64,000 nt of DNA from Salinirussus salinus (GCF_009831455.1 NZ_WOWO01000002.1:992001-1056000); one strand, 5' to 3'; positions 25,842-33,412 are shown, numbered from the stretch's first letter. The notes: generated by a model not told the origin, from the letters alone. A program made the numbers and translations.

Positions 25842-26279
25842 TCAGTCGTCGGCCGGTGCAGCTCCGGTCGGCCCGCTTCCAGCAGTTGAAGAATCCTGGC
25901 TCAGAGTTGCGTACAGCATGATCAGCATGGACACTATGAGTGCTATTCCCCAAAGGAAGCCGGTGGGCATGAGGAAACCGAGGTCGAAGCCTTCTCCAAG
26001 CCAGACGATACCAGGAATACCCCACTGACCAGCGATGAACAAGGCCGTGACCGCGGTGCGAAGATTACCGGTGACTTCGAGTGCTGGTACAGCGAAGCCC
26101 ATCACGATTGCGAGGATCGAGATTACTCCAAGGTGTGCGTGACCACCGATCATCCAGCCAGGACTCCCGTTGCCGCCGGCCAACAAGGTGAACTGGTACA
26201 GTCCGACAGCCATCATCGTTGCGAGCTCAAGGAACCCACTGGCTTTGAGCGCCTTTGTAATATACAGTGCAGGGAACAT
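25842..26279 (-). CDS. Small polytopic membrane protein (possible heme-binding isomerase-like fold)
   Basis: A 145-residue protein with four hydrophobic helices and a short Ser/Gly/Pro C-terminal tail. A conserved-looking GGHAHLGVISILAIVMGFAV at the second helix and IAGQWGIPGIVWLGEG at the third faintly recall the helices of styrene oxide isomerase-type heme proteins. The resemblance is weak, and I would not assign function. It lies upstream of the terpene synthase on the same strand with a 260-base gap. A small CTCTA/TAGAG hairpin at 25823-25836 follows its stop. Confidence 0.6.
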   Translation of the reverse strand: MFPALYITKALKASGFLELATMMAVGLYQFTLLAGGNGSPGWMIGGHAHLGVISILAIVMGFAVPALEVTGNLRTAVTALFIAGQWGIPGIVWLGEGFDLGFLMPTGFLWGIALIVSMLIMLYATLSQDSSTAGSGPTGAAPADD

Positions 26280-26315
26280 ATTCGACCATGTTAAAAATTG
26301 ATGATTAGATGACTA

Positions 26316-26441
26316 TCATCCAGTAACTTCGATTTCTATCGAGCCCTCTTCACGGGCTTCTTTGACCTCTTCAGTCGTCAAAAAGACAGACGCACCAACG
26401 AGGTCACCATCCCTATTCTTCCATTCCATCAATTCGTGCAT
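26316..26441 (-). CDS. 41-residue small protein downstream of the integrase
   Basis: A short open frame encoding 41 residues (start MHELMEWKNRDGDLVGASVF, end EEGSIEIEVTG). A full GGAGGTGA Shine-Dalgarno sequence lies 12 bases before the ATG, which is stronger than for most genes here. It starts 25 bases after the integrase stop on the same strand, so it is probably part of the integrase operon. The sequence is acidic and looks like a small alpha/beta or AbrB-like fragment. Function unknown; coding status rests on the ribosome site and codon sense. Confidence 0.5.
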   Translation of the reverse strand: MHELMEWKNRDGDLVGASVFLTTEEVKEAREEGSIEIEVTG

Positions 26442-26466
26442 TTGGTAGATCGTTCACCTCCGGTAT

Positions 26467-27402
26467 TTAGAGATTGAGGGGTTTGATACAGTCTAGATAC
26501 TCCTTGCGAGCATCCTCTCGGTCGACTCGCGTGTAGATATCCATCGTTTCACTTGCCGCGTCACCACGGATGTACCGCAGTATGTGTTGCTTCATTCCTT
26601 GATTCCGCATCAGCGTTGTGAATACAGTTCGATAGGTGTGCGGCGTGAACTTCTTGTGAAATCTGTCCTCGCTGCGCTCCATCACACCTGCCTTGACGGT
26701 GGCATCCTTCACTGCCCGCTGCACCTGAGTCTTCGATACACGGTTCCCACGGATACTGAGGAACAAGTAGTCCGAATCGTCGTTCGATGGCCGGGTGAAT
26801 TTGAACCGCTCAATGGTCTGGATCGTCTCCTCGTCTACCGGCACGACCGTCTGCTTGCCACCTTTCCGTTCTCGGAGACGAACGAATCCCTCGTCTAACA
26901 TCAGGTCATCCATCTTCACTTCCAAGGCCTCGCTGACACGACAGCCGGTCTTGGCGAGGAGGACGGCGACCGTCTTGTTCCGTGGATCGGTCATCTCCCG
27001 GATTATCTTGGCACCGTTCTCCCAGGTCGCACAGTCGGGCCGTTTGCGGATCTTCTTCGGGATGTCCTCCAACACGACGGCAGCCGGATTCCCAGTAATG
27101 TCCTCGAATCGGGGCCGTTTCATCGTCCAGTCGTAGAACGCCGAGAGCGATTCGAGGTATCGTCGTTTCGTGTTCTGCGACAGGCCACGCTGGTCGAGCG
27201 TTACTACGTAGTCCTCGACGTGTCGCACCGTTACCTCGGACGGCGTGAGGTCCGGGAACTGCTCGTGGAAGAACTTCTTCAGTGTCCGGCTGTAGGAGTT
27301 GAGCGTCCGGTGGCTACAGCCGGTGCTCTGTTTCTTCCGGATGAACTCGTTGACCACGTCGTGTTTGTTCTCGTAGACCGTCTCGTACCAGTCATCGGCC
27401 AT
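26467..27402 (-). CDS. Tyrosine recombinase (phage-type integrase)
   Basis: A 311-residue site-specific recombinase with an N-terminal SAM-like core-binding domain (about 1-110) and a C-terminal catalytic domain. Catalytic residues: Arg155 in KTGCRVSEAL, Lys180 or 183 in RKGGKQTVVP, His255 and Arg258 in TPHTYRTV, and Tyr290 in MDIYTRVD. The second His/Trp box is replaced by YIRGD (277-281), as in many haloarchaeal members. The gene overlaps its upstream partner by 11 bases. The ATG at 27408 would add two residues. No tRNA target is nearby. The protein looks intact. Confidence 0.9.
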   Translation of the reverse strand: MADDWYETVYENKHDVVNEFIRKKQSTGCSHRTLNSYSRTLKKFFHEQFPDLTPSEVTVRHVEDYVVTLDQRGLSQNTKRRYLESLSAFYDWTMKRPRFEDITGNPAAVVLEDIPKKIRKRPDCATWENGAKIIREMTDPRNKTVAVLLAKTGCRVSEALEVKMDDLMLDEGFVRLRERKGGKQTVVPVDEETIQTIERFKFTRPSNDDSDYLFLSIRGNRVSKTQVQRAVKDATVKAGVMERSEDRFHKKFTPHTYRTVFTTLMRNQGMKQHILRYIRGDAASETMDIYTRVDREDARKEYLDCIKPLNL

Positions 27403-27907
27403 CGCCATCACCCCCGTCAGTGAGTCGCCAGCCGTGACCACGCTCGTACTCCACGCGCTCCTGCGAGGCCAGGAAGTAAAGTTCGTCCTCAACCGGCTTC
27501 CGGATCAAGTTGTCCAGCGCACCACTCTCCACGATGTCCTGCAGAATCTCGGGTAGCGTCTGGTACTCCGTGGAGAGGAACTGTTCGAGGAAGTCGATGT
27601 CGTCGATCTTCGTGGTTCCACTCTCCTTCTTCCGCTCTCGCTCCAGCTGCGTCTCCAGTTCCTCGATCCGTAATTTGAGTTCGGCTATCTCCTCCTCGCT
27701 CTGGTGGTGCGCGAGATACCCTTGCTGTCGATAGGCGCGGGCCTCCTGTACCAGTTCGTAGAGGTATTTGCTCGTGCTTCGGTAGCCCTTCTCCTCTGCT
27801 TCTTCATCCCACTCTTCCTTGTCGGGTTCTTTGCAGACGATCTGGGCGACCGTCGAGTCGGCTGCGAGGCCTGCGGTCTGTTTCCATTGGTCTTTGTCGT
27901 CGGACAT
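27392..27907 (-). CDS. Integrase-linked coiled-coil protein
   Basis: A 171-residue acidic protein encoded just before the integrase and overlapping it. The N-terminal third has a segment that looks like a tetramerising or ribbon-helix-helix fold (YRSTSKYLYELVQEARAYRQ). The middle is a strong coiled coil (EEEIAELKLRIEELETQLER). The C-terminus ends in an apparent winged-helix wing, RVEYERGHGWRLTDGG. Haloarchaeal integrases are often preceded by such genes; a role as excision or DNA-binding partner is inference. Confidence 0.7.
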   Translation of the reverse strand: MSDDKDQWKQTAGLAADSTVAQIVCKEPDKEEWDEEAEEKGYRSTSKYLYELVQEARAYRQQGYLAHHQSEEEIAELKLRIEELETQLERERKKESGTTKIDDIDFLEQFLSTEYQTLPEILQDIVESGALDNLIRKPVEDELYFLASQERVEYERGHGWRLTDGGDGDGR

Positions 27908-27960
27908 ACTGACACCTCTTGCGGACAGGAGAAGGCGGGAAAACCCGCTTCGCCTCCGTA

Positions 27961-28020
27961 CACTCTGGAATTTACTATCAACTTTTTAATATCTTATCTA
28001 TGTTGATATTCACCAGAGTG
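27961..28020. promoter_or_regulatory. Nested inverted repeat upstream of the integrase operon
   Basis: Outer arms CACTCTGG (27961-27968) and CCAGAGTG (28013-28020) and inner arms TATCAAC (27976-27982) and GTTGATA (28002-28008) enclose an AT-rich centre. The element lies between the integrase operon start (27907) and the first toxin-antitoxin repeat. It could be an operator, a recombinase binding site or an att core. Confidence 0.5.
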
Positions 28021-28101
28021 CCGAGGCCACCGGTTTTTGACGGTAGAACGAGTCTCTGGGGATATCTGGCTGTGGCCACGGTAGACAGAGGCCCCGGTCA
28101 G
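28016..28101 (+). repeat. Direct repeat A of the toxin-antitoxin array
   Basis: An 86-base copy beginning GAGTGCCGAGGCCACCGGTT and ending AGGCCCCGGTCAG. It matches repeat B (28818-28903) base for base over most of its length without gaps. It lies just upstream of the TATA box for the DUF433 antitoxin gene. Internal GGCCAC/GTGGCC pairs could fold. Confidence 0.85.
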
Positions 28102-28117
28102 TTCGGCGTCGACCACG

Positions 28118-28126
28118 TTTTTATTA
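28118..28126 (+). promoter_or_regulatory. TATA-like box of the DUF433/DUF5615 module
   Basis: TTTTTATTA lies 24 bases before the antitoxin ATG at 28150, giving a leaderless transcript. The second module has ATTTATG (28929-28935) at the same distance from its ATG at 28960. Confidence 0.5.
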
Positions 28127-28149
28127 CCGAGAGAGCGCGAAGGCCATCC

Positions 28150-28374
28150 ATGAGCATCGTCCAAGACCCCGAGCACAGCGACGGTGCCCCGACCATCGAG
28201 GGCACTGGTATCCGGGTGAAAGACGTCGCGGTCGCGTACGAGCATAGCGGGTACGAGCCCGACGAGATTACCCAGCTGTACCCGGACCTCTCGCTCGGTG
28301 ATGTCCACCGTGCCCTCGCGTACTATTACGACCATATCGACGACTTCAGATCCGCCGAATCTGCGACGGCATGA
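28150..28374 (+). CDS. DUF433 family antitoxin
   Basis: A 74-residue small helical DNA-binding protein of the DUF433 (VapB45-like) family. The signature IEGTGIRVKDVAVAYEHSGY is followed by DEITQLYPDLSLGDVHRALA. It is predicted to bind the operator of its own module and to neutralise the DUF5615 toxin encoded next. The two genes overlap by four bases (ATGA). Confidence 0.85.
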   Translation: MSIVQDPEHSDGAPTIEGTGIRVKDVAVAYEHSGYEPDEITQLYPDLSLGDVHRALAYYYDHIDDFRSAESATA

Positions 28375-28694
28375 GGTCGCTGTACTGTGACGAGAGTATA
28401 TGGATTCCAGTCGCGGACGGACTCCGCCGTCGTGGCTGGACCGTCTACACTGCTCGGGACGAGGGACGATTGGGCGACCCCGACCGGGAACACCTCTCGT
28501 ATGCAGTCGAGAACGACTGGATACTGGTGACGTTCGACGACGACTTCCTCTCGCTCGTCGAAGGATCCGGATTCGAGCACGCTGGAATCATCTACGTTCA
28601 GCAGGCTGGCCGAGACATCGGGGACGTCGTGAAAACGGTCGACGCGCACCTCGAATCACGTCCTGAAGACGACCGCTGCATTCACTACTGCTGA
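28371..28694 (+). CDS. DUF5615 PIN-like toxin
   Basis: A 107-residue PIN-like (Mut7-C/DUF5615) putative ribonuclease. Conserved acidic residues are in LYCDESIW near the N-terminus and in WILVTFDDDFL near the middle, and a second acidic patch follows (EHAGIIYVQQ). It pairs with the upstream DUF433 antitoxin, the usual partner. The sequence looks full length. Target RNA unknown. Confidence 0.85.
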   Translation: MRSLYCDESIWIPVADGLRRRGWTVYTARDEGRLGDPDREHLSYAVENDWILVTFDDDFLSLVEGSGFEHAGIIYVQQAGRDIGDVVKTVDAHLESRPEDDRCIHYC

Positions 28695-28755
28695 TATTCG
28701 ACGGTACGACAAACCACGAGACCTAGACGCGGTAGCGGCCGCTAAATGTAGAATG

Positions 28756-28903
28756 ACGGAACGAGGGGCCACTATAGACGCGCTAAACACATTCACTATG
28801 GATAGATTGTGAGTCGTGAGTGCAGAGGCCACTGGTTTTTGACGGAAGACGGCGTCTCTGGGGATATCTGGTTGTGGCCACGGTAGACATAGGCCCCGGT
28901 CAG
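28756..28903 (+). repeat. Direct repeat B of the toxin-antitoxin array
   Basis: The first 103 bases (28756-28858) align without gaps with repeat C (29678-29780) and share the block CTATAGACGCGCTAAACACA-like plus GAGTGCAGAGGCCAC. The last 86 bases (28818-28903) align with repeat A. The copy is therefore an overlap of both shorter ones and sits upstream of the second module. Confidence 0.85.
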
Positions 28904-28959
28904 ATTCTCGTCGGGCAGGCAGACACGGATTTATGAACGTTGCCGAGCAACCACACTGT

Positions 28960-29211
28960 ATGGCCGCCGAAATCTCGGACCGGGTACGAGAAATCGCGGA
29001 GGCACGCGGCCTTCCAGAGTCCGAGGTGTTCGAACGGGCACTGGAACGCGGTCTCGAAGACCTGTGGGAAGACCTCGTGCTCGCACAGTACCTCGACGGA
29101 GAACTCGACCGCGAGGGAGCGATCGAGCGCGTCGGTCGGACGAAAGTCGAGCGAGCTGAGCGCGAGCGTGAGGTGGTCGAGGATGACGTCGACTGGGGCC
29201 TGAACGCGTGA
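28960..29211 (+). CDS. VapB/UPF0175-like antitoxin
   Basis: An 83-residue acidic, helical protein: MAAEISDRVREIAEARGLPE, then EVFERALERGLEDLWEDLVL, then ERVGRTKVERAEREREVVED. It fits the short antitoxins paired with DUF3368 PIN proteins. The ATG at 28960 was chosen over one at 28933 because a TATA box (28929-28935) overlaps the latter. Its stop overlaps the toxin GTG start by three bases. Confidence 0.78.
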   Translation: MAAEISDRVREIAEARGLPESEVFERALERGLEDLWEDLVLAQYLDGELDREGAIERVGRTKVERAEREREVVEDDVDWGLNA

Positions 29212-29678
29212 CGCTTGCGGCCGTTTCAGATGCCGGACCACTCATTCACCTCGCCGAAACCGATTCACTCGAACTGCTCTCGGCGTTTGACACGCTCCTC
29301 GTTCCAGAGACGGTTTACGAGGAAGTCGAGGTCGGTGGTGTTCCGGACGAACTGGCTGACCTCTCGTACGAACTCGTCGAAGCCGATGAAAGCCGAGTCG
29401 AAGCCGAAGAACTGGACGCTGGGGAACGCGCCGCGATTGCGGTCGCAAAAGAGCGGGGAGTCGTTCTCTTGACCGATGACCTCGCCGCTCGAGAGGCGGC
29501 ATCCAGCGCTGACATCGAAGTACGCGGTTCCATCGGCGTCATCGCGCTCGGTTACGGCCGCGGATTACTCGACAGAGACGAAGCGGCATCCCGTATGCGA
29601 GCACTCCAGCGTGAGACGAGCCTCTTTGTGACCGACGCAGTCGTGGAGCGAGGCATCCGGATGTTGGACGAGCAGTAA
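29208..29678 (+). CDS. DUF3368 PIN-domain toxin
   Basis: A 156-residue PIN-fold putative ribonuclease. The N-terminal VSDAGPLIHLAETDSLELL carries the first catalytic Asp. The second acidic residues are in DAGERAAIAVAKERGVVLLT, and the third pair is TDDLAAREAA. A GIGVIALGYGRGLL-like helix closes the fold. It overlaps its antitoxin as GTGA. A decayed N-terminal copy of a related gene lies at 29791-29885 behind repeat C. Confidence 0.85.
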   Translation: MTLAAVSDAGPLIHLAETDSLELLSAFDTLLVPETVYEEVEVGGVPDELADLSYELVEADESRVEAEELDAGERAAIAVAKERGVVLLTDDLAAREAASSADIEVRGSIGVIALGYGRGLLDRDEAASRMRALQRETSLFVTDAVVERGIRMLDEQ

Positions 29679-29780
29679 TGGAACGAGCGCCCTCTATAGA
29701 CGCGCTAAACACAGCCGCTATGGATAGATTGCGGGTCGTGAGTGCAGAGGCCACCGATTTTTGACAGCAGACGGCATCTC
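29678..29780 (+). repeat. Direct repeat C of the toxin-antitoxin array
   Basis: A 103-base copy, gap-free with the first 103 bases of repeat B. It lacks the last 45 bases of B, including the GGGGATATCTGG block. It starts at the last base of the intact PIN toxin gene, so the boundary between cassettes is exact. It precedes the decayed toxin fragment. Confidence 0.8.
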
Positions 29781-29790
29781 CCGCGGGGTC

Positions 29791-29885
29791 TCTCAGTGGT
29801 CGTGATAGCGCCCTCCATCTCGCCGAAGTTGATTCGTTCGAACTGCTCGCGACGTTTGATGCACTCCTCGCTCCAGAAAGGGGAG
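29791..29885 (+). pseudogene. Decayed N-terminal fragment of a DUF3368 PIN toxin
   Basis: About 90 bases read LAEVDSFELLATFDALLAPE, which matches LAETDSLELLSAFDTLLVPE of the intact toxin at 29208-29678. No antitoxin gene lies before it and the frame upstream is broken. The similarity stops after about 30 codons. It is a remnant of a third module, not a functional gene. The rest of the gap to 29997 holds no gene I can support. Confidence 0.8.
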
Positions 29886-29997
29886 GTCCCGCTGAATTTT
29901 TATCGGCTGACAGTACTGGTGTGTGGATACAGCGGGTATCGCACGGTCCACCTGTCGGAGAGACGTCGGACGGTGTGCGCTGCGCGGGGACCCGCTT

Positions 29998-30879
29998 CTA
30001 CGTCCCTGGACGGGCCTCTTCTGCAGCCTCCGCGGCGGCCACCACCGCCTCGACGCGGCGCTCCAGTGTCGAGTCGTCAAGCAGCAGGCCTCGCTGTTCG
30101 TGTGTCACCGTCGCCTCCGGGGTGTCCCCCTGACCCCCTTCTGCGGCGTCCAGCACTCCCTGTACGAGGCCGGTGCCGAGCCCGTCGGCATCCTCGAGCA
30201 TCTCGCTCATCGCGTCGATCATCGTTCCCGCGGCATCCCCGACGCTGACGCCACCCTCGATGTCCGTCACTGCGCGCTCCACGCGTGGGGTGAGTAGCGC
30301 TTCTGCGCGCTCCGCCGAGAGGCCGCCCCACACCGCCAGCCCGTCCCGGACGGTCACTGTCTGGGTCTCACCCATCTCGGGAACGGCGGCCAGCGACTCC
30401 TCCTCCGGACCGATGTCAGGGGTCGCGCCGCCGGAGCGTCCGAGGTCGGTCAACTCCCCGTCCGGAGGGCCGACGATAGCGCTCCACTCGACCGGAGACT
30501 CGAGTTCCGTCTCGATGAGCGTGTAGGTCCGGCTCGAGCCGGAGTCCCCGCCGCCCCCGGTGCTTTCGGTGTAGGTGTGGACGCGAACCGGCCGGCCCTC
30601 CACCTCTCCGGTCAGGTCGTGCTTTGCGAAGACGTTGATGCCGCCCTCCGGCGTTAATCCCAGACCACGACCCATTCCTCGCCAGATCCGCGCGTTGATC
30701 ACGCTGTTGAGCAGGACGGCGGCGAACAGGAGTGCGATGGCCCCGCCGAACGCGACCGGCGGCTCCACGGGCACCGCCGAGGAGGAGACGTACGGCTCGG
30801 CGACCCCGAAGCTCACAGCGGCGACACCGAACGCGATGATGACGATACTTCCGAGCAACAGACCTGAAGTGCGTGTCAT
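29998..30879 (-). CDS. Membrane-anchored protein of unknown function
   Basis: A 293-residue protein with two N-terminal membrane helices (LLLGSIVIIAFGVAAVSFGV and AFGGAIALLFAAVLLNSVIN). A largely beta, acidic cytoplasmic or external region follows, with VEGRPVRVHTYTESTGGGGD near residue 95. The C-terminal part is helical and ends in Ala/Glu-rich repeats (VEAVVAAAEAAEEARPGT). The pattern resembles haloarchaeal proteins with a bacterial-PH-like domain, but I cannot name a family. GC content is again chromosomal, so the island ends before this gene. Confidence 0.7.
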   Translation of the reverse strand: MTRTSGLLLGSIVIIAFGVAAVSFGVAEPYVSSSAVPVEPPVAFGGAIALLFAAVLLNSVINARIWRGMGRGLGLTPEGGINVFAKHDLTGEVEGRPVRVHTYTESTGGGGDSGSSRTYTLIETELESPVEWSAIVGPPDGELTDLGRSGGATPDIGPEEESLAAVPEMGETQTVTVRDGLAVWGGLSAERAEALLTPRVERAVTDIEGGVSVGDAAGTMIDAMSEMLEDADGLGTGLVQGVLDAAEGGQGDTPEATVTHEQRGLLLDDSTLERRVEAVVAAAEAAEEARPGT

Positions 30880-31185
30880 CTGTCAGTATCAGGTCCGGTT
30901 TTCGGGAAGGGATAAAAAAAGTTAGGTGTGCGGATAGCGACAAATAGCCGGTCCCCGTGGATGGCTGCGGCATGTGAGCCCCGGGTTCAGCGCGTTCGGG
31001 GAATCATGTCAATTAGTGTGTATTTTCTGCACGAACGAGGACGACGGCGCCCCGGGCAGCGGGTACGGGACACGGGCGAGGACGTCGGTCGGGAAGGGCA
31101 TAGAGTGGCCGTACTCCACAAAAAACTCGACCCGGGCGCGGATCGTATCGTTTAGGCCGGCGGGACCGCTCGCCCCGGCCGGGGA
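30880..31185. other. Intergenic region without a supported gene
   Basis: These 306 bases lie between two divergent genes. An A-rich GGGATAAAAAAAGTT element at 30909-30923 could hold the minus-strand promoter. Short open frames on both strands have no family features and unfavourable composition. Confidence 0.5.
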
Positions 31186-32109
31186 ATGAGATTCCGGAAC
31201 GCGCTGCTGTTTCTCGCGCTCGCGACCGCCTGGGGCAGCGCCTTCACCGCCATCAAAGCCGGCCTTGAATTCTTCCCGCCGGTGCTGTTCGCGGCCTTCC
31301 GGTACGACCTCGCGGGCGTGCTCGTCCTGGCGTACGCGGCCTACGCCACCGACCGGTGGCGACCCCGCGAGCGCGAGGAGTGGCTCTCCGTCGCCGTCGG
31401 CGGGGCGTTGCTGATCGCCGCCTACCACGCCTTCCTGTTCGTGGGCGAGCAGGGGACCACGAGTGGCGCGGCGGCGGTCGTCGTCAGCCTCTCGCCGGTG
31501 CTCACGACCGGATTCGCCCGCGCCTTTCTACCCGACGAGCGACTCACCGCGTTCGGTCTGCTCGGCCTGGGGCTGGGCTTTGCCGGCGTGGCCGTCCTGA
31601 GCGCGCCAGCCCCCGGCGACCTGCTGACTGCTCGGACCGTCTCGCTGTTTCTGGTGTTGCTCGCGGCGGCCTCGTTCGCGCTTGGCAGTGTCCTCACCCG
31701 GCGGATCGACGCCGGACTGCCCGTCGAGACGATGGAGGCGTGGTCGATGGTGATCGGCGCGGCTCTGATGCACGCCGCCAGCGTCGCAGTCGGGGAGTCG
31801 CCCGCCGCCGTCCGGTGGACGGGCGAGGCCGTTCTCGCACTGGGCTACCTGGTCGTCGTCGCCAGTGCGCTCGGCTTTCTGATCTACTTCGACCTGCTCG
31901 AGCGGCTCGGCCCCATCGAGATCAACCTCGTCTCCTACGCGGCGCCGGCCGTCGCGGTCCTGACCGGCCTCGTCTTTCTCGGGGAGGAGCCGACCGTCCA
32001 CACCGCGGCCGGGTTCGCGCTCGTCCTCCTCGGGTTCGCACTGGTCAAGCGCCGGGAACTCCGCGAGGAGCTGGGCCGGCTCGACCCTGCCGGCGAGGTC
32101 CGGGAGTGA
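31186..32109 (+). CDS. EamA/DMT superfamily transporter
   Basis: A 307-residue exporter-like protein with about ten hydrophobic helices in two EamA repeats. The first repeat starts LLFLALATAWGSAFTAIKAG; the second begins near LFLVLLAAASFALGSVLTRR and ends with a long helix and a basic tail. Such proteins move amino acids, nucleotides or other metabolites out of the cell. The C-terminus VLLGFALVKRRELREELG fits the family. Confidence 0.9.
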   Translation: MRFRNALLFLALATAWGSAFTAIKAGLEFFPPVLFAAFRYDLAGVLVLAYAAYATDRWRPREREEWLSVAVGGALLIAAYHAFLFVGEQGTTSGAAAVVVSLSPVLTTGFARAFLPDERLTAFGLLGLGLGFAGVAVLSAPAPGDLLTARTVSLFLVLLAAASFALGSVLTRRIDAGLPVETMEAWSMVIGAALMHAASVAVGESPAAVRWTGEAVLALGYLVVVASALGFLIYFDLLERLGPIEINLVSYAAPAVAVLTGLVFLGEEPTVHTAAGFALVLLGFALVKRRELREELGRLDPAGEVRE

Positions 32110-32300
32110 GTGACGCCGGAGCCGACGATCCGACGGACGGGCCGTTCCACGCGCCGGGACCACACGTCCGCCCACCGTTACCGGCTATTGTACTCCTATC
32201 AGAAATTTCCGAGTATTTTTCAACGTTTTTCAGATTAAGGACCGGATGCGATACGGATATCGGAACGGTTATCCGGTGACCACCCATCTGTCCATTCGCA

Positions 32301-32495
32301 ATGGCAAACGGTAAGGTGGATTTCTTCCACGACACTGGCGGTTACGGTTTCATTTCGACTGAGGACGCGGACGATGACGTCTTCTTCCACATGGAGGATG
32401 TCGGCGGCCCGGACCTCGAAGAAGGACAGGATGTCGACTTCGACATCGAACAGGCCCCCAAGGGCCCCCGCGCGACGAACCTCGTCCGCAACTAG
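32301..32495 (+). CDS. cspA: Cold shock domain protein CspA (copy 2)
   Basis: A 64-residue paralogue of the protein at 12229. RNP1 is GGYGFIST and RNP2 is DDVFFHMEDV. It differs from the first copy mainly at N-terminal positions and in the last residues (ATNLVRN). The upstream sequence 32196-32240 is unusually AT-rich for the chromosome, with T runs. A T6 run after the stop (32532-32537) could end the transcript. Confidence 0.95.
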   Translation: MANGKVDFFHDTGGYGFISTEDADDDVFFHMEDVGGPDLEEGQDVDFDIEQAPKGPRATNLVRN

Positions 32496-32531
32496 CGCTG
32501 ACCCCGGTGCCCCACGGCACCCGGACGGCGG

Positions 32532-32537
32532 TTTTTT
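32532..32537 (+). terminator. T-run terminator after the second cold shock gene
   Basis: TTTTTT follows a GC-rich GGACGGCGG 37 bases after the stop codon, the simple T-tract form of archaeal termination. Confidence 0.45.
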
Positions 32538-32566
32538 GTGCTGTATCCCCTCCAGTCAGGACTCTC

Positions 32567-32911
32567 TCACTCCCGCTCGCGCCGGTCGTGTTCGCCGCCG
32601 GTGTCGTGCACTTCGACGACCCCCTCGCTCCGGACCGACACCTCGTACCGGTCGTACGTGAACCGGACGAGTCCACGCTCCCCGTAGCGCCGCGCCGCCG
32701 CCTCCTCGAAGAGCCTGTCGAGCGCGTCCGTGTCTACTGCGTCGTACAGCGGCGGCAGGTCAGAGATGTCCCCCCCGTCGGCTTCGGTCAGGACGAGCAT
32801 GACCGCCTCGCTCGGGGAGACGACGCTCCGGTCGTAGGTCGCCCGGTACGTCCCCCCTTCGGAGCCATCTGAACAGAACTCCACGGCGTCGCGGCGGTCA
32901 GGCCCCGTCAC
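32567..32911 (-). CDS. HalOD1 output-domain protein
   Basis: A 114-residue HalOD1 protein. The family core is DLPPLYDAVDTDALDRLFEE near residues 51-70, followed by a beta hairpin (GLVRFTYDRYEVSVRSEGVV). It begins with GTG at 32911, overlapping the end of the Lrp/AsnC gene by 14 bases. It is therefore translationally coupled to that regulator, which may link it to amino-acid or redox sensing. Confidence 0.78.
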   Translation of the reverse strand: MTGPDRRDAVEFCSDGSEGGTYRATYDRSVVSPSEAVMLVLTEADGGDISDLPPLYDAVDTDALDRLFEEAAARRYGERGLVRFTYDRYEVSVRSEGVVEVHDTGGEHDRRERE

Positions 32912-33374
32912 CCTCGACCACCCCCTGCCCGAAGTGGTCGTAGGGCTGGAGGTGGGCGCTTTTGATCACCTTCGAGTTGACCACGTCGAGGCCGAGGTCG
33001 CTGAGCTCGTCGTTGATGCGTGCCATGTCGTCGGTGTCGGTGCCGACGGCCTCGACCTGGATGTTGTCCTCGCCGTTCAACACCTCGTAGACGGCCACGA
33101 CACCCTCGACCTCGCGTGCGTCCGTGGCCAGCTGTCCGCGGTCGGGGTTCGGGGCGCTACAGATGAAAAAGACGTGCAGCTGCAGCCCGGCCTTGTCGTA
33201 GTCCACGATCGGGTGATACCCCCTGATGACGCCGGTCCGCTCCATCTTCTTGATCCGGTTCCGCACCGTGCTCGCAGACATGCCGACCCGCTCCGCCATC
33301 TCGCTGGTCGTCGCCCCCCGGGCGTCGCGCTGGAGCATGTAGAGGATCGCCTTGTCGGTCCCGTCGAGGGTCAT
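32898..33374 (-). CDS. Lrp/AsnC family transcriptional regulator
   Basis: A 158-residue regulator with an N-terminal HTH (LDGTDKAILYMLQRDARGAT, then SASTVRNRIKKMERTGVIRG) and a C-terminal RAM/AsnC ligand-binding domain (HVFFICSAPN ... GEDNIQVEAVGTDTDD). The ATG at 33374 gives the usual haloarchaeal N-terminus; a GTG five codons upstream is less likely. It heads an operon with the HalOD1 gene. The AT-rich upstream region holds short inverted repeats that could be its operator. Confidence 0.88.
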   Translation of the reverse strand: MTLDGTDKAILYMLQRDARGATTSEMAERVGMSASTVRNRIKKMERTGVIRGYHPIVDYDKAGLQLHVFFICSAPNPDRGQLATDAREVEGVVAVYEVLNGEDNIQVEAVGTDTDDMARINDELSDLGLDVVNSKVIKSAHLQPYDHFGQGVVEGDGA

Positions 33375-33412
33375 GCCGCCACAGACCACGGCACGGTACT
33401 TGTATTTTCGTT

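Noticed and set aside
28016-29780. A CRISPR array
   Set aside because: Three long repeats (86-103 bp) are spaced 740-920 bases apart with genes between; no short repeat-spacer pattern and no cas genes.
30928-31155. Short plus-strand ORF of 75 codons before the DMT exporter
   Set aside because: No motif, Arg-rich composition of a non-coding frame, and no promoter or ribosome site.
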